A DNA stretch of 64,000 nt, from positions 10,311,254 through 10,375,253 of the forward strand of contig OZ026526.1 in assembly GCA_964019695.1 (NCBI GenBank), in the 5' to 3' direction. The notes beneath the pieces are model-generated. The model was not told the origin of the DNA. It saw only the letters and a program-made list of their open reading frames with translations, and ran no database searches. The stretch is from Loripinus fragilis. Taxonomy: Eukaryota > Mollusca > Bivalvia > Lucinida > Lucinidae. Shown here in pieces: positions 49,919-58,620 of this stretch; position 1 is the first letter of the stretch; each line of letters begins with the position of its first letter. A program made the translations under genes and the position numbers.

Positions 49919-52900
49919 TCCTCAAAATAATTAAAGGACCAAGATTTTAGAACGCAAGTATAAATAACTCAGACATTTAAATTCTTTAAAACTTGGCCCA
50001 AATCTTTCTATTCTTTATGCCCATAAATCAAGAATCATTATTAATGATTCACATGCCTACTTCTGCCATAACTTTATCTCAAATGCACATACCCTCAAAA
50101 ACACACTTTCAAAAGGCAGTGGGTGGGGTTAAGAAATTCTTCTGTGGTAATTCGAGTAGAATGAAAGCGATATCAAATTAAACTTTGTTTTAAACAGTTC
50201 AGCTTACATGCAAAACATTTCTTCAAACAGTTTCAATATACTGGGAAGCAAGCATTTTCATCTCTGACAAGGGAGTTTTGACATTGATTTGTTTTCTGAA
50301 AACAATGTGTGTACTTGGCCATCAGGAAACAGATTTTCCATTGTCATTCTATGCCGTTGAGTGTTAGAAAGATGTCCTGACGAATCGTTTAAAAATTGTC
50401 ACAGACTAACGCCAAAACCAGTTGTCTGAATCCATAGTCTGGCCATTACACCACAGTCAAAGGGGGCAATTTTCTCTCACTGGAAGAGGTAGATGGTATC
50501 GACGGGACTAAAACACCATAAAAGCATGTAAAAACAGAGATTTCAGCTTCTAAAAGCACTTTTCAATCGTTTCATGCAGTTCTGTGGTCCATGGATCACA
50601 CACAAAAAATGACATTCCAATACATTTAGGTCAAGTTTTAAAATGACAAAAAAATCCTTGTTAGTAACATTTTCTACCATTTTCTTTTTGCTGTTTCACT
50701 TGGCAATAAGGCGTCAAAGATGCCCGAAAAATTTAGGCTATATCGTAAAATTGGTTTTCTAAATATGTTCTACACAAAATGCATCAATGTTATAATTGAT
50801 AGTATTGGTCCTTCAATTATTTTGAGGAGTATATATCAGAGCAAAAATATAAACGCAATTTTGAGCTTATTTTTTTCCAAATATTTTCTTAATCATCATA
50901 TTTAACCTATAATTTGGTGCTTAAAAGAACCGTCTCATTGCGACGGTTCTTTTGAGTACCCACAACATATGTTTTGGTTGAGATTTAAGACAATTAATTA
51001 CTTGGTACGCAATCATAACTAAAGCCCTGGATACATGCCATTGTAAATTGATATTTACCTACAGGTTTGTGCAAAATAAGATCCTAATACGTTTTTATAA
51101 TAAATTGTTTTTGACCATTTTGACATCATCCCCCCCCCCGTGACCAATCATGCCATTTTTATATGATGTGTGAAATGTAAAACTTTAACACTATGCAAGA
51201 GGATTAGTTTGGTCACGAGGGGGGGGGGAAAGCACTTCAGTAAAACTTTTTCTATTTTCTATATGTTGAATAGCAAAAACAGGGTTTTCAACCCATATTT
51301 TTAAATAGGTACTTGTCCAATGAGAAAAACACTTTTGCGGATAATTCGAGAGTTGGACCTACTATCATTTTGATGGAAAAACTATCGTTTTCTTTGAACT
51401 TTTTTTCTGGTGATTTTTATGGGCAATCCTTCATTAAGACTGTCCGAGGTCCTTTCATTGTTCCTTCAGTGGTAAATTATCAAGATGGACAACAGATCAG
51501 TATGTATTTGTCATTCATCCTTGATAAGTTAATCCTTATAGCGCCTGCAATAATGCATCTTAAGATGGTGCCTGCTGCATTTATCAGAGATATGCAGCAG
51601 ACACCATTTAAGATGCATCATTGCATGTAGATTCTACATGTACATGTTCTAATAATACTGACTTATGCAAGTTGTAGACGCAGCCTAATCATTTCAGCAA
51701 TTACAAAGAGCAGATGATATTTGTTGTAATCCGCGTTAACAGGTTAATTTATTTTTTGACCCAAAACACACAAACCTTTGAATCTTAAATCTTGGCAATT
51801 CATTATCTGAAATTATTTGAAATTAGGACAACTCTACTCATGAGAATTTGTACTTAGCGTGTATCTGTGAGAAGCGAAGGGTTGGCTGAATCAGCCCAAA
51901 AAGTGCAGGCTAGCCACAGCAAGTATATCATCTTATTTTTTCAGCAGGGGGCGATGTAAAAAGGGTGTAACTTTACATCCAATGTGGTGGCAGCTGAACT
52001 GCCACTGCGAAAGTAGTAGCAAAATTGTTGCGGAGAAGTAAATGATCGTACAGACTAATATTTTGTCAGGGGGTGGGGATGGCAAGATTCCTCAAAGCCA
52101 TATCAGTGGCTCATCTATGGAAGTTTGTATGGGTTTTCACTAAAGGTATAATTATATAGGGGTCAAACATGAATTTCTATGCATTAACCTCTGGTTGGCC
52201 CCAAAAGTGGCGCTGAAACCTGAGAGTGTAAAGCAAGGGTTTTCAGAACCCCCAGGGGCCTATAAGATGTTTATGTAGCAGTTCAGCATGTTTATACTCA
52301 CTTACTATTTTTCATCACTTTTATCTGATGATTACATTAAGAAATGTAAAAATGCTTGAAAATGTTATGGTTTTCTGAAGCCAGCAACAAAGACTGCCAA
52401 GAGGTTGCGTTCTATGGCATCCAATCTGGGTCTTAACAAATAACTTATGTCCCCAGTTCGGAACCCAGTTTAGAGGATTATACAATAAAGCCATTAAGTA
52501 TTGAGTAATTCAACTCAAAATTATGAGAAAAGGAACAATATAAAACATATGTAGTGAAAAACTGGATTAACTCTGCAGTTAAACTGTCTTAGCCATACTG
52601 TGACCATCTTAGCCAGACCATGACTATATCAAAGTCCAATCTTTGACATTGTCTTAAAGAGACAGTGATATCAAAACTCTGATCGCTGTCCAAAGCATCA
52701 CAATGCTGTGAAAAATGCAGTTGGCGTTGTTGTTGTTTTCATCAGAAACAATATACAACTAAGAAATTCGAAGTGGGAAATACATCTTGCACTTTTTAAA
52801 CAACTAAAGCATATATTTGACATTTATAGCAGATAAAATGTTAAATTAAATTAAATTTAACTGTCTCCTTCTGTTATCCGTCGAAATTGATTCATGATGA

Positions 52901-55900
52901 CCTAATGGTGATTTTTTTAAATATTTGTGAAGGAGATGGGCACCAGTGGTGCAGTCGGTCCTTGTCAGTCACTGATGCTCGTACTGTGGACTCCTTATTC
53001 ATCTTTATAAGGTGATTTTCATATTTGGAACAACTATTGCCTAGGGATGTAGATTGCAATATGTTATTTAGGTGTAGTACTTGATTGTATCGATTGCTGA
53101 TCTTTGCCCCCTTTCTTACTCATGTTTTTTGGTCACTTATATGACCTCGGGGGCCAAATGAAAAGGTCATATAAAGTTAAATCTTCATTTTTTAGATTTA
53201 GGGTATTTTAAATATCAAAATATTTGGCACAATGAATGCTATTCAGATTACCAATATGACCTTGCGGTCAATGGTCAATGTCAGATATGCTTAGAATCTG
53301 TCTAAAACTCGTTAGATGATCTCATTTTCCTTTTAGACTCATTGATGTTTATATCTCTCACAATAATTGCGTATGGGGTGAAGATGACAATAGGCTATGT
53401 ATCACATGTATGACCTTGGATGGTCACATAATAAAAATTATCTTATGGTGGATAACGTTATTCTTAAATCCCAGACAGCCCATCCTCCGAAAAGTGTAGA
53501 TGGAAAGGCACACTTTACCAACTGGTCCTATGGATTTTCTCATAGGTCCAAACAGTTTGTGTTGATAAATTGTTCGCAAAATACTAGGTATATGCTTTAA
53601 AAGAACATATATGCTAGAATATAAGCTTAGAGATGGCAATTTCCTGAATGGCGGGGAAAAGATAAATACCCTTCCTTGAACCATGTTGCGCAGTATTCAG
53701 TGCCTTTCTCCTTTGGGGAAGAGAGAGTTGGCTGCTTTACTTAAATTGTCATCTTGACGTCACATTACCCTGGTTTGATATACAGTGTGTGATTGTGGCA
53801 TTTCCAAGTCTTACTCAGTGTTTGCCTCTATAAATTAGAGTTTATGATTGTGGCATTTCCAAATCTTACTCAATGTTTGCCTCTATAAATTAGAGTTTAT
53901 AACTTAAGCGTAGTTCAGAAACGGTCGTAGAATCTATTTTCAAAACTTTCTGTCATAGGACTTATTTTTAATGACTCATGACATTGACAGGAACCCCAAA
54001 GACAGCTTTTCTTAAGCCAAGGCTATATGATGCTTGTTAACTGTGTTCTTATTTCATATATCAATAAAGTATCAGAAGCATTTTTGACGTGTGAGCAAAA
54101 CCATAAATTGAAGACAACCTGTGTTTTTGTACAAAAAGACTTGTCACATATGCTTAGTATAGGCATTTACATAGTCTAATCAGGAGAGCCTTTGTTGCCT
54201 GTAGAAAGAAAGCTAAGAATTTCAGCTAAGATAATCGCGTAACACCAAAGACTCCTGTCAGATCGTGAATGCACTGGTTGTCTGAGTCTTAACTGAATGC
54301 TTAGTGTAATGCATTAAAATCTGAATGCATACATGGCTAGAATAAAAATGACAGTCTATTCAATGAACATTCTGAGCTCTTGGGCCCATTCAATTGAATC
54401 AACATCTATGATGTACATGGAGGGTCATTTGCATCACATGATTATAACTTCATAGAAACCATGTCTACACAATTACATGTTCGATTTTAAGGAAACTGAG
54501 TAACAATATACATCTTAGATTATTTATTTTATTTGAGCTTAAACAATGGTCAAACTATTTTTTCTCAGACCAATAATTGTTTACCGAAACCCTTCTATTT
54601 CGAAAGTTCAATAAAAAGCAACACAATATATGTTTCAAAATCTGAATCTAGTGTGCCACAACCATAGGAAATAGCTGGATCAGGGCTATACAAGCTATAC
54701 TATGTTATGTACTGGTTATGAAATATTTACAATGGAGTTGAGAATGTATATTATATAACCTATACAAAATATAACCTATACCTTTATCATAGAACCGCAA
54801 AATATATATATATACGCTACATAGATGACATACAATCCTGCTGGATTTATAAGGTACTGGCTTGTTCACTAAAACTGTGCAAGCAATGCCTTAAAAAGTA
54901 ATTCATTATCCTCTGACGACTGAGGAAGTAGAACCATCTCTGATACTTCTGCTTTTCGCCCTTATATTGATAATCACAGTTATTGTATGGGACAGCACAT
55001 CAATACTGATCATTACGCATATAATTGACTCATACCATTCACCCACTGTACACGATTGTACTGTGAATGTAGTCACTAGAGCAAAGTACAATGAATTAAT
55101 GATATGTAACATCTTGTGTTCCAGACTGAACGCCACTGCTGTTCTTGGCACTGATTCTGTGGCAGTTCCAGTAACGACAGAATATGTCTAAGTGATTTTG
55201 TATAACATTTGAGAGAGCAAGCCATGATGGCCATAGCTAGCACTATAAAATGGTATCTCATCTACCAGATCTGTCTTCTAAAATGCGCATTACACAGCTC
55301 CACAATGCTTCTTTTAGCTGATTTGCAGAAGAACGACATAAAGAAAAGATTATTGATCCTGCAACTTTATCATCATGTTGATATCTTAGTAGAATTCGAA
55401 TGTCTTTCACAAGCGAGTTTTCTGTGCCAGCCTCTCTTCTTATCATCCTTGGAATTCTCCTGATTTGCTTTGTGTGCTTGTAATCGTAATACAGTCCTGC
55501 CACATACTTGGGATTATTTTGGTGTTAAAAGTCTTAGCCCCAGAGTATATCCTTGGAGAACCAATCTTTAGCATTATGGTAGGAGATTGTAATAACTATC
55601 CATATGTACCAAGAAATCGGAACCACGCCTACTTTGCTTGTGAATACTACAAAGTCGTTTACCATCAGGATCAATTGTCTTCAAAATACGTCTTGCTGTT
55701 TTCTGTTGTACTCTCACACCACATATTGTATCCATAAAGTTCTACAACCTTGACAAACGTAAACAAAACTGTGCAATTTCATTATTTTTGATACAGCAGC
55801 TGTGATGGAAATTTGACATTGTCAACAACACGAATTGTGTCTTGTTGATTTTCGTTGTTGTAATGTCCTGACACCGATTGATATACAGGATGTCTGTATT

Positions 55901-57147
55901 GATGTAGCCTTGTTTAAAGTAGACCAAACAAAATCTGTTATACTTGTATTTTACCAGGCTCTGGAAACACTGCATCCACACTACCAATAGTAAGCACAAA
56001 GTCAATCGCCTACAAAATACAACAACAAGTTAGTAGTATCAAATAAGTCTTTGTTTTACCAATTTAAGAGTTATTTTTTTATTTATTATTTTATTTCAGA
56101 AACATCACATAACATGTGCAAGCACAAGTCGTATTAGCATACACAAGTATAAGCAAAATGTGAATATTAAGGTATCACAACATGGGTAAAACACGAGAAA
56201 ATGTATTCATAGTATCGATGCCTCCCATCAGTCCGAGACCCTTGCACTGACAGACACTTAAATACACAGTGGATCATCGTTTAGTGGGAATCCTGTCCAA
56301 CTTTGAAAATGGTAAAGATCCTGTCAGCGTGAGTGTAGCTGAACCGTTTGATGTATTTCAACCAAACACGCATAGATATTTACTTAGGCCAATCGAAAGG
56401 AATTATTATATTTTCATGACATTGACCTAATATTTGAAGTCACCAGGGTCATATACAAACGTAGCTATATGAATAAGCCTTTAAGGCACTCGCTCTTCTG
56501 AACCAATAAATAGATTCAGACCATACTGATAAAGATATACCATTGGGAGGGCATAATGGCTGATTAAATTTTGGTGACTTTGACCTAGTTACAAGGTCGC
56601 CAGATTCATTTAAATCTATAGAATAGCCTTTTCTGTTCTGTCTTCTGGACCAATAAAAATATTAAGACTGAACCGGCACATTGTCTGTCCTGTCTTCTGA
56701 ACCAATAAAAATATGTTGACTGACTCTTTCGCTGCCAAATTTCTGGGGAAACGTACTTCTCAGTGCCAAATATATTTTGAGTAATGTCACAACAGAGGGT
56801 CAAGCTGTTTAAATAGTATAAAATCATTATTTGGTTGAATATCATGGTGAAACTTTGACCAAATATTGCACATATACTGTTTAGCATGATAGCATAATTT
56901 TCAATGGGCAGACGGATCAGGTGACCTTGACCTTGAATGACACTGATCTTATATGACCTACTTTTAATTAATTTGCCATATTTTGATCAACATATTGTAG
57001 AAAATTCCCTAAAACACTTTTTTGTAAGTAGTTGTTTTCCTTATGCAATTTATATCCTCCAAATAGTATATTTCATATCACTTATATCACTGGAATGATT
57101 ATATTCCATTATCATACCTCATGTAGGGTGAAGCTGGCAGCAGCCAT
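27490..57147 (-). CDS. Acidic 185-residue protein with C-terminal CaaX box
   Basis: Five exons in transcription order: 57147-57118, 56009-55955, 41466-41420, 31194-30961 and 27681-27490. All introns are GT/AG and phases run 0, 1, 0, 0, giving one open frame of 185 codons plus TAA. The protein starts MAAASFTLHE, has FETWVEENRG, LQLYRDIVDVFE and an acidic run MDDDDDES in the middle, and ends EFDLDTHAQDCTIL. The last four residues form a CaaX box; Leu at the end usually directs geranylgeranylation. It has no signal peptide or membrane segment, so a cytosolic, lipid-anchored protein is inferred. I do not recognise the family. PEX19 also ends in a CaaX box but the match elsewhere is too weak to name it. 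The long introns (1.1, 14.5, 10.2 and 3.3 kb) could hide further exons, although none is needed for frame. Confidence 0.62.
28691..28757 (+). CDS. Orphan signal-peptide-like exon
   Basis: ATG in strong context (TCAAGATGGCTGCC), then MAASSSFTDVCLTMTFILIV, then VT and ACAG/GTAGGT. This is 22 codons plus one base, so the exit is phase 1, the same phase needed by the first Ig exon at 13421. It looks like the leader exon of a secreted or membrane protein. No Ig-like exon is seen downstream on this strand within the window. Reading through the donor gives a 45-residue ORF ending at a TGA near 28826, so a small secreted peptide is another possibility. It lies in the last intron of the minus-strand CaaX gene. 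Confidence 0.35.
30457..30484 (+). repeat. A28 tract
   Basis: Twenty-eight consecutive A. It might be the tail of a retroposed sequence, but I found no clear body or target-site duplication. Confidence 0.9.
30716..30932. mobile_element. MITE-D copy 5
   Basis: Intact copy (ACAGTAAAACCTGTCTTAAG to TTTTTTTACTGTA) ending 28 bases from exon 4 of the CaaX gene, on the intron side of its donor. Confidence 0.7.
30961..31194 (-). CDS. CaaX gene, fourth coding exon
   Basis: The acceptor is GCTTTTTTTATAG and the donor CAG/GTCAGT. It holds exactly 78 codons, phase 0 to 0. It starts FETWVEENRG, includes EKEKHLQLYRDIVDVFE and the acidic MDDDDDESKKE, and ends LLPAEVQAAQ. Charged heptad-like spacing suggests helices. 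A foldback element (30716-30932) ends 28 bases from the donor, and a hairpin plus a 22-bp palindrome array begin about 45 bases beyond the acceptor. Confidence 0.7.
31239..31385. repeat. Hairpin next to the 22-bp array
   Basis: ACTACCAGATGCGACTTCAT and GCGATAAAAATG pair with CATTTTTATCGC and ATGAAGTCGCATCTGGTAGT. A third ATGCGACTTCATGCGATAAA copy sits in the loop. It adjoins the compact Foldback-like unit and lies 45 bases beyond the exon-4 acceptor. Confidence 0.65.
31383..31711. mobile_element. Compact relative of the Foldback-like element
   Basis: The left end (ACGAAAGCCTGGAAGGTCCA, 31385-31404) is the reverse complement of the right end near 63695, and the right end (31655-31711, GAAGCGTATATGCGCCACC and on) is the reverse complement of 61255-61305. 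Between them lies only a 22-bp palindrome array (31420-31652). The unit is therefore inverted relative to the 61-63.7 kb element and lacks its core. It lies in intron 3 of the CaaX gene, about 190 bases from exon 4. Confidence 0.6.
31420..31652. repeat. 22-bp palindrome array
   Basis: About ten monomers of CTCGTAATAACGAG plus an 8-base spacer (ATAACTAA or ATGATTAT). Each 14-mer has arms CTCGT/ACGAG around a 4-base centre, so single strands can fold at every repeat. Confidence 0.85.
31712..32504. other. AT-rich intron sequence
   Basis: Very AT-rich intron sequence of the CaaX gene with no repeat that I can match elsewhere in the window. 27682-28690 and 28758-30716 are similar. Confidence 0.4.
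32505..33300 (-). mobile_element. Penelope-like 3' end, minus strand
   Basis: The reverse complement carries the tail words (ATGCAAACCAAATATCTATG, GGGCCTGATGCTTTGAC) and, further on, the RT-end block also found at 36250-36290. It begins with the GCAAAGATCAGGAATCGATA block that marks the tail ends of this family. Decayed. Confidence 0.45.
34128..34600 (-). mobile_element. Interspersed repeat R1, long copy
   Basis: Shares about 460 bases with 40595-41050, including GTGAGCATGATCAGGAAAT-type words, CTCTCTCTTCCCCATCAAGA, ACAATTACAGACTCCCACAA and AATGTTCAGCTCGCATGGA. It ends where the Penelope-like copy at 34590 begins. Partial R1 copies: 920-1090 (minus), 2205-2610 (plus), 33360-33500 (minus) and 53700-53830 (plus). 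Confidence 0.5.
34590..36330 (+). pseudogene. Penelope-like reverse transcriptase remnant
   Basis: A decayed retroelement ORF with several stops and frameshifts. The best open piece (35686-35955) reads ELQLNKANTSDTKAVFLDLH and then KIYDKYGGFDYEIVSFPFLD and TSYGFYICQLIQCARASSHV. This is the RT palm/thumb region of retroelement proteins common in bivalve and cnidarian genomes. Upstream pieces include YAFSTL and NFQREGSP, and 35623-35660 resembles the catalytic YLDDIL motif in broken form. Assignment to the Penelope-like class rests partly on the GIY-YIG piece at 43586. The noncoding tail continues to 36830. Confidence 0.6.
36330..36830 (+). mobile_element. 3' tail of the Penelope-like element
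   Basis: Directly follows the RT remnant in the same orientation. It contains blocks seen repeatedly elsewhere: TTTCATGCAAACCAAACATC, GTACCGTGAAACTAGTTTA, CCGTTCCAAGACGGTGCTTC and TGTTGGCAAAGGGTTGACT. Other copies are at 18420-18780, 45840-46225, 46920-47440 and 58080-58620 (plus) and 6614-6835, 32505-32830, 45265-45545 and 45580-45840 (minus). Confidence 0.55.
37070..37400 (-). mobile_element. Degenerate tRNA-derived SINE
   Basis: On the minus strand GTAGTGCAGTTGGTAGCGTG resembles a tRNA 5' end with an A box, and CACAAGTTTGATACT about 45 bases later resembles a B box. The rest contains blocks such as TTACGCCCCATTTCAACAGC (plus sense). More mutated than the SINE at 62322. Confidence 0.45.
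37400..39690. other. Intron sequence, no feature
   Basis: No exon, repeat copy or hairpin supported. The 91-codon frame at 38606 has no splice sites or recognisable domain. Confidence 0.4.
39700..40380 (+). repeat. About 150-bp minisatellite
   Basis: Four and a half copies. TCCAAT-CACCAATGTATTCA-type starts are at 39850, 40000, 40151 and 40303, so periods are 150-152. Each unit has AAGATATCGCC, CAAGGGCCATAACTCTGATA and GATTTTATCCGTAAT. The frames in it arise from the repeat. Confidence 0.9.
40595..41050 (-). mobile_element. Interspersed repeat R1, long copy
   Basis: Second long copy of R1, in the same orientation as the copy at 34128-34600. Shared words include CAGACTCCCACAATGGGA and GCACCAAATCTTCGCCCTAG. 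Confidence 0.5.
41420..41466 (-). CDS. CaaX gene, third coding exon
   Basis: A 47-base exon with acceptor TTTAAATTTAATCAG and donor GAG/GTAATA. Phase-1 entry and phase-0 exit fit both neighbours exactly. It reads ELFATLITSSDRNIFE. It is short, and was found by looking for a phase-compatible piece, so it is the least certain coding exon of the model. Confidence 0.48.
41948..42121 (+). pseudogene. Non-LTR retrotransposon RT fragment
   Basis: The frame reads YHHRFQRKRSCENQLVKFV and, after a short gap, QTDCIIMFFGS. In jockey/CR1-type reverse transcriptases the matching region is HGFRKxRSCETQLxxF followed by QTDxxxxDFSKAFD. Here the catalytic Asp and SKAFD are gone (IIMFFGS), so the fragment is inactive. 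It lies inside intron 2 of the CaaX gene. Confidence 0.55.
42430..43560. other. Intron sequence with weak short repeats
   Basis: Words such as CATCAGAATATAG and AAATCATGAGGC recur two or three times at 42890-43010, and AAGATCACTT-type words at 43020-43270. No element boundary or gene can be drawn. Confidence 0.35.
43586..44240 (+). pseudogene. GIY-YIG endonuclease remnant of a Penelope-like element
   Basis: Interrupted frames read DLVYVILIVTCNML, LDTFMYCHLYQTGHSPSKVE, NENIIYDPNSSSKLNIKTRN and then SFECKKR near the end. The spacing of V-Y-x-I-x-C, H-x-x-x-T-G-H-S and the Lys/Arg-rich close is that of GIY-YIG domains at the C-terminus of Penelope-like polyproteins. Several stops show that it is dead. 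It lies in intron 2 of the CaaX gene. Confidence 0.55.
44660..45000 (+). mobile_element. Penelope-like RT fragment
   Basis: Matches 35130-35300 of the RT remnant, with shared words such as AATAAAACCGCGAAAAA versus AATAAAGCACTGCGAAAAA and TTTTTTCCACTCTTTA versus the same block near 35277. It breaks off near 45000, where a retroelement tail block begins. Confidence 0.45.
45000..46225. mobile_element. Cluster of back-to-back retroelement tail copies
   Basis: 45000-45235 (plus), 45265-45545 (minus), 45580-45840 (minus) and 45840-46225 (plus) each carry tail blocks such as CACCTGCTGGGAAAGG or their reverse complement. The switches of orientation show repeated nested or head-to-head insertion. Confidence 0.45.
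46230..46640 (-). mobile_element. Penelope-like RT fragment, minus strand
   Basis: Its reverse complement matches the end of the RT remnant: the block around GGAAAGCAAAGTTGCTAACG equals 36250-36290 reversed, and GCGAAGTTTATGAGACA equals 35985-36000 reversed. It is degenerate and has no usable frame. Confidence 0.45.
46920..47440 (+). mobile_element. Retroelement tail copy
   Basis: Begins GGATGGTTGGGACCTGATGC and runs through ATACAAACCAAACAGCTATG, GTGGTCACCTGTTGGGAAAG and GATCTTTGCCTTC, the full order of the family tail. Confidence 0.5.
47980..49110 (+). repeat. Degenerate tandem repeat of 120-176 bases
   Basis: Seven units recognised by GACCTC-AGCCC-ACCCTGG-like words at 48087, 48220, 48371, 48492, 48612, 48788 and 48958. 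AAAATATCTGCATAAGTCAG-type words occur between them. Strongly diverged. Confidence 0.65.
49858..49917. repeat. (TA)30 microsatellite
   Basis: Sixty bases of alternating TA, directly at the left border of the mariner-type element. Confidence 0.96.
49918..50829. mobile_element. Mariner/Tc1-type nonautonomous element
   Basis: A 912-base element with 25-base terminal inverted repeats: the left end starts CTCCTCAAAATAATTAAAGG and the right end is its reverse complement, with 24 of 25 positions matching. Both ends are flanked by TA, the Tc1/mariner target. The interior has only short frames and no transposase, so it would depend on a helper. It sits beside a 60-base (TA)n and inside a Penelope-like copy. 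Confidence 0.65.
50905..50985. repeat. Hairpin family with ACATATGTT ends, and relatives
   Basis: AAAAGAACCGTC/GACGGTTCTTTT forms the stem, with outer blocks ending CAACATATGTTTTGG. Relatives: 22945-23035 (same CATATGTTGTGGTACTCAAA block), 4790-4862 (ACATAGGTTGTGG/CCACAACCTATGT) and 57770-57800. Confidence 0.45.
51480..53690. other. Intron sequence, mostly featureless
   Basis: A short inverted pair (TGCATCTTAAGATGGTG at 51556 and CACCATTTAAGATGCATCAT near 51603) and a retroelement tail scrap at 53060-53130 are all that I can support. 53901-55257 holds at most faint traces of the integrase pseudogene. Confidence 0.35.
53791..53900 (+). repeat. 54-bp tandem duplication
   Basis: GATTGTGGCATTTCCAAGTC and GATTGTGGCATTTCCAAATC start two copies 54 bases apart, both ending TATAAATTAGAG. 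It duplicates the end of an R1 fragment. Confidence 0.85.
55258..55735 (-). pseudogene. Broken integrase-core (DDE) transposase remnant
   Basis: Two reading-frame pieces. The piece at 55735-55574 reads GVRVQQKTARRILKTIDPDG and then FLVHMDSYYNL. The piece at 55503-55258 reads YVAGLYYDYKHTKQIRRIPR, MIRREAGTENSLVKD, then ANQLKEALW. Between them, FNTK and NNPKYVAG are in different frames, so at least one frameshift and a stop are present. The order matches the animal integrase-core family, whose members have HMDGYDKL, IDGFSR, IRADRGTEN and NQRIE. The first Asp (HMD) and the Glu (KEALW) remain. The second Asp is replaced by Glu (REAGTEN). It lies in intron 2 of the CaaX gene. Weak traces may extend to about 54900. 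Confidence 0.72.
55955..56009 (-). CDS. CaaX gene, second coding exon
   Basis: The minus-strand acceptor is TTGTATTTTGTAG and the donor CCTG/GTAAAA. It holds 18 codons plus one base (AIDFVLTIGSVDAVFPEP), entering in phase 0 and leaving in phase 1. It lies 219 bases upstream, in gene direction, of an integrase pseudogene that occupies the next intron. Confidence 0.58.
56010..57117. other. Intron 1 of the CaaX gene
   Basis: No exon seen. Contains a duplicated phrase (TCTTCTGGACCAATAAAAAT and TCTTCTGAACCAATAAAAAT, 56641 and 56695). 57148-58079 upstream of the first coding exon has no clear promoter motif. Confidence 0.35.
57118..57147 (-). CDS. CaaX gene, first coding exon
   Basis: On the minus strand, GTGGCTGAATGGCTGCTGCC gives an ATG in fair context. 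The frame reads MAAASFTLHE and then GAG/GTATGA, a good donor, in phase 0. It is only 30 coding bases, so its support comes from joining in frame to the exon at 55955-56009. Confidence 0.55.
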
Positions 57148-58079
57148 TCAGCCACAATTTTCAGTAAAATTGATTTAGCTCGCTTTAAAATTGAGAAAAT
57201 AACCTTTTTTACGATTTTTTTTTGCCATTTCCTGGTTTGTTTGCCAAAAACAGGTCTTATGTTTAGGTTATCTCCCCTGTTTGCAATGATATGTCGCAAA
57301 ATAGGGTTATACACATCACTGAAACAAACCACATGTCCAAGTCGCATTAATGCGACATTGGAACTCTGCCGTTGGTCGCATATCGGCGACATTGCCAGCG
57401 AAAGAGCTGAACTGGCACAGATATAATATTGGAAGGACTTATATATAAAAATATAATTTAATGATAACAGGGTTTCACAAAATAATTGCCATGGTGGTCA
57501 TTTTGAAAAACAATCGATTTTCATATTTTATTCCCAACTTCCAGTTGTATAATGCTTGCATTTTTGTTAGTTGCATCTAGATATTATAGGGGTTCAAAGA
57601 TGTAACATCAAAAATGCGATCACCATGGTGGTCATCTGTATAATGTTTCATATTGACACATCAAGCTGATATTTTTGGGCATCAGGTCATCTGGTAGTTT
57701 TTGTTCGGCCAAACGACAATATCCAATATGGCCACTATACTAGAATTAGATTTAAAACTTTTTGTCATTAATGCGGTTCTTTTAAGAACCAATAGCATAT
57801 GGGGAAAATAAGATACACTTTAAATTAGGCACCGTCGTACCGAAAATGGCTACCTTCAAATTGAGATACTTGATAAGCCGATGAGTTTGAGTAGCTAAAT
57901 TCGAAAAAGTGCAACTATTAAACCTATTGCATAATATATTTATATAACGTATGTAAGCTATACTTTACACTAGAAAAGCGTACCGTCCTTCGAATCGTTA
58001 AGTGGATACCCCCTGTGCAGGGAAAGACACCCATTGTGCAGGTTAAAGAACACTGCGTTAATTTAGATATGGTTTCGTG

Positions 58080-58620
58080 TACGCCTTAATGACAGTTCGG
58101 ACTTAAGGACTTATATATGGATGAGATGGTTGGGGCCTGACGCTTTGGCTTTTGTCAGACCCAGGGGGGTTTTACTATTGGATTTCTTTTGCTCCGGTAT
58201 TCAGTTGTATGTACTGTTGAGTCCTTATGTTTGCTTTAACTCCAATTTTTAATCTTAATTTATATAATTTAGAAGAAAATTCATGGATAAGTTAGAGGTA
58301 TTTCATGCAAACCAAACATCTATGTGTCTTGTTCCACATTAGAACTAAGGGGGATGGTACTGTGAAACTTGTTTAAGCCCTGCAGTAAAAATAGTTTTCC
58401 TGACCGTTCCAAGGCGGTGCTTTTTTTGTGAATCATTTTTGTTATTTATGCATCGTGCTTGTCATGCTTTCTTGTCTGTTCATTGCAGCCTCGTGGGCAG
58501 CTGCTTGGAAATGGCTAACCTCTTGGTTTGCTTGTATGTGAATTTTTTGTGTTTTGTCAATTTTTCATGTGGTTCCCTTGGTCAAGCGTATATTGATTTA
58601 TGATCTTTGCCTTCTTACGT
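58080..58620 (+). mobile_element. Retroelement tail copy
   Basis: Full-order tail copy: GATGGTTGGGGCCTGACGCT, CAAACCAAACATCTATGTG, CCGTTCCAAGGCGGTGC and GATCTTTGCCTTCTTACG. Confidence 0.5.

Larger units (their letters stand above)
49780..51480 (+). mobile_element. Penelope-like copy split by a 1.15-kb insertion
   Basis: 49780-49860 matches 34598-34700 (TGTTCACTGAGGTGTATCA, then CATACTGTATA). 51020-51480 resumes exactly where that match stops (ATACATGC-ATTGTAAATTGAT, then TACTTGTCCAATGAGAAAA). The intervening 49861-51020 holds a TA microsatellite, a mariner-type element and a hairpin, so it was inserted into an older retroelement copy. Confidence 0.55.

Noticed and set aside
54967..55737. Plus-strand frames of 74-90 codons
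   Set aside because: They are antisense shadows of the minus-strand integrase remnant or its faint extension.
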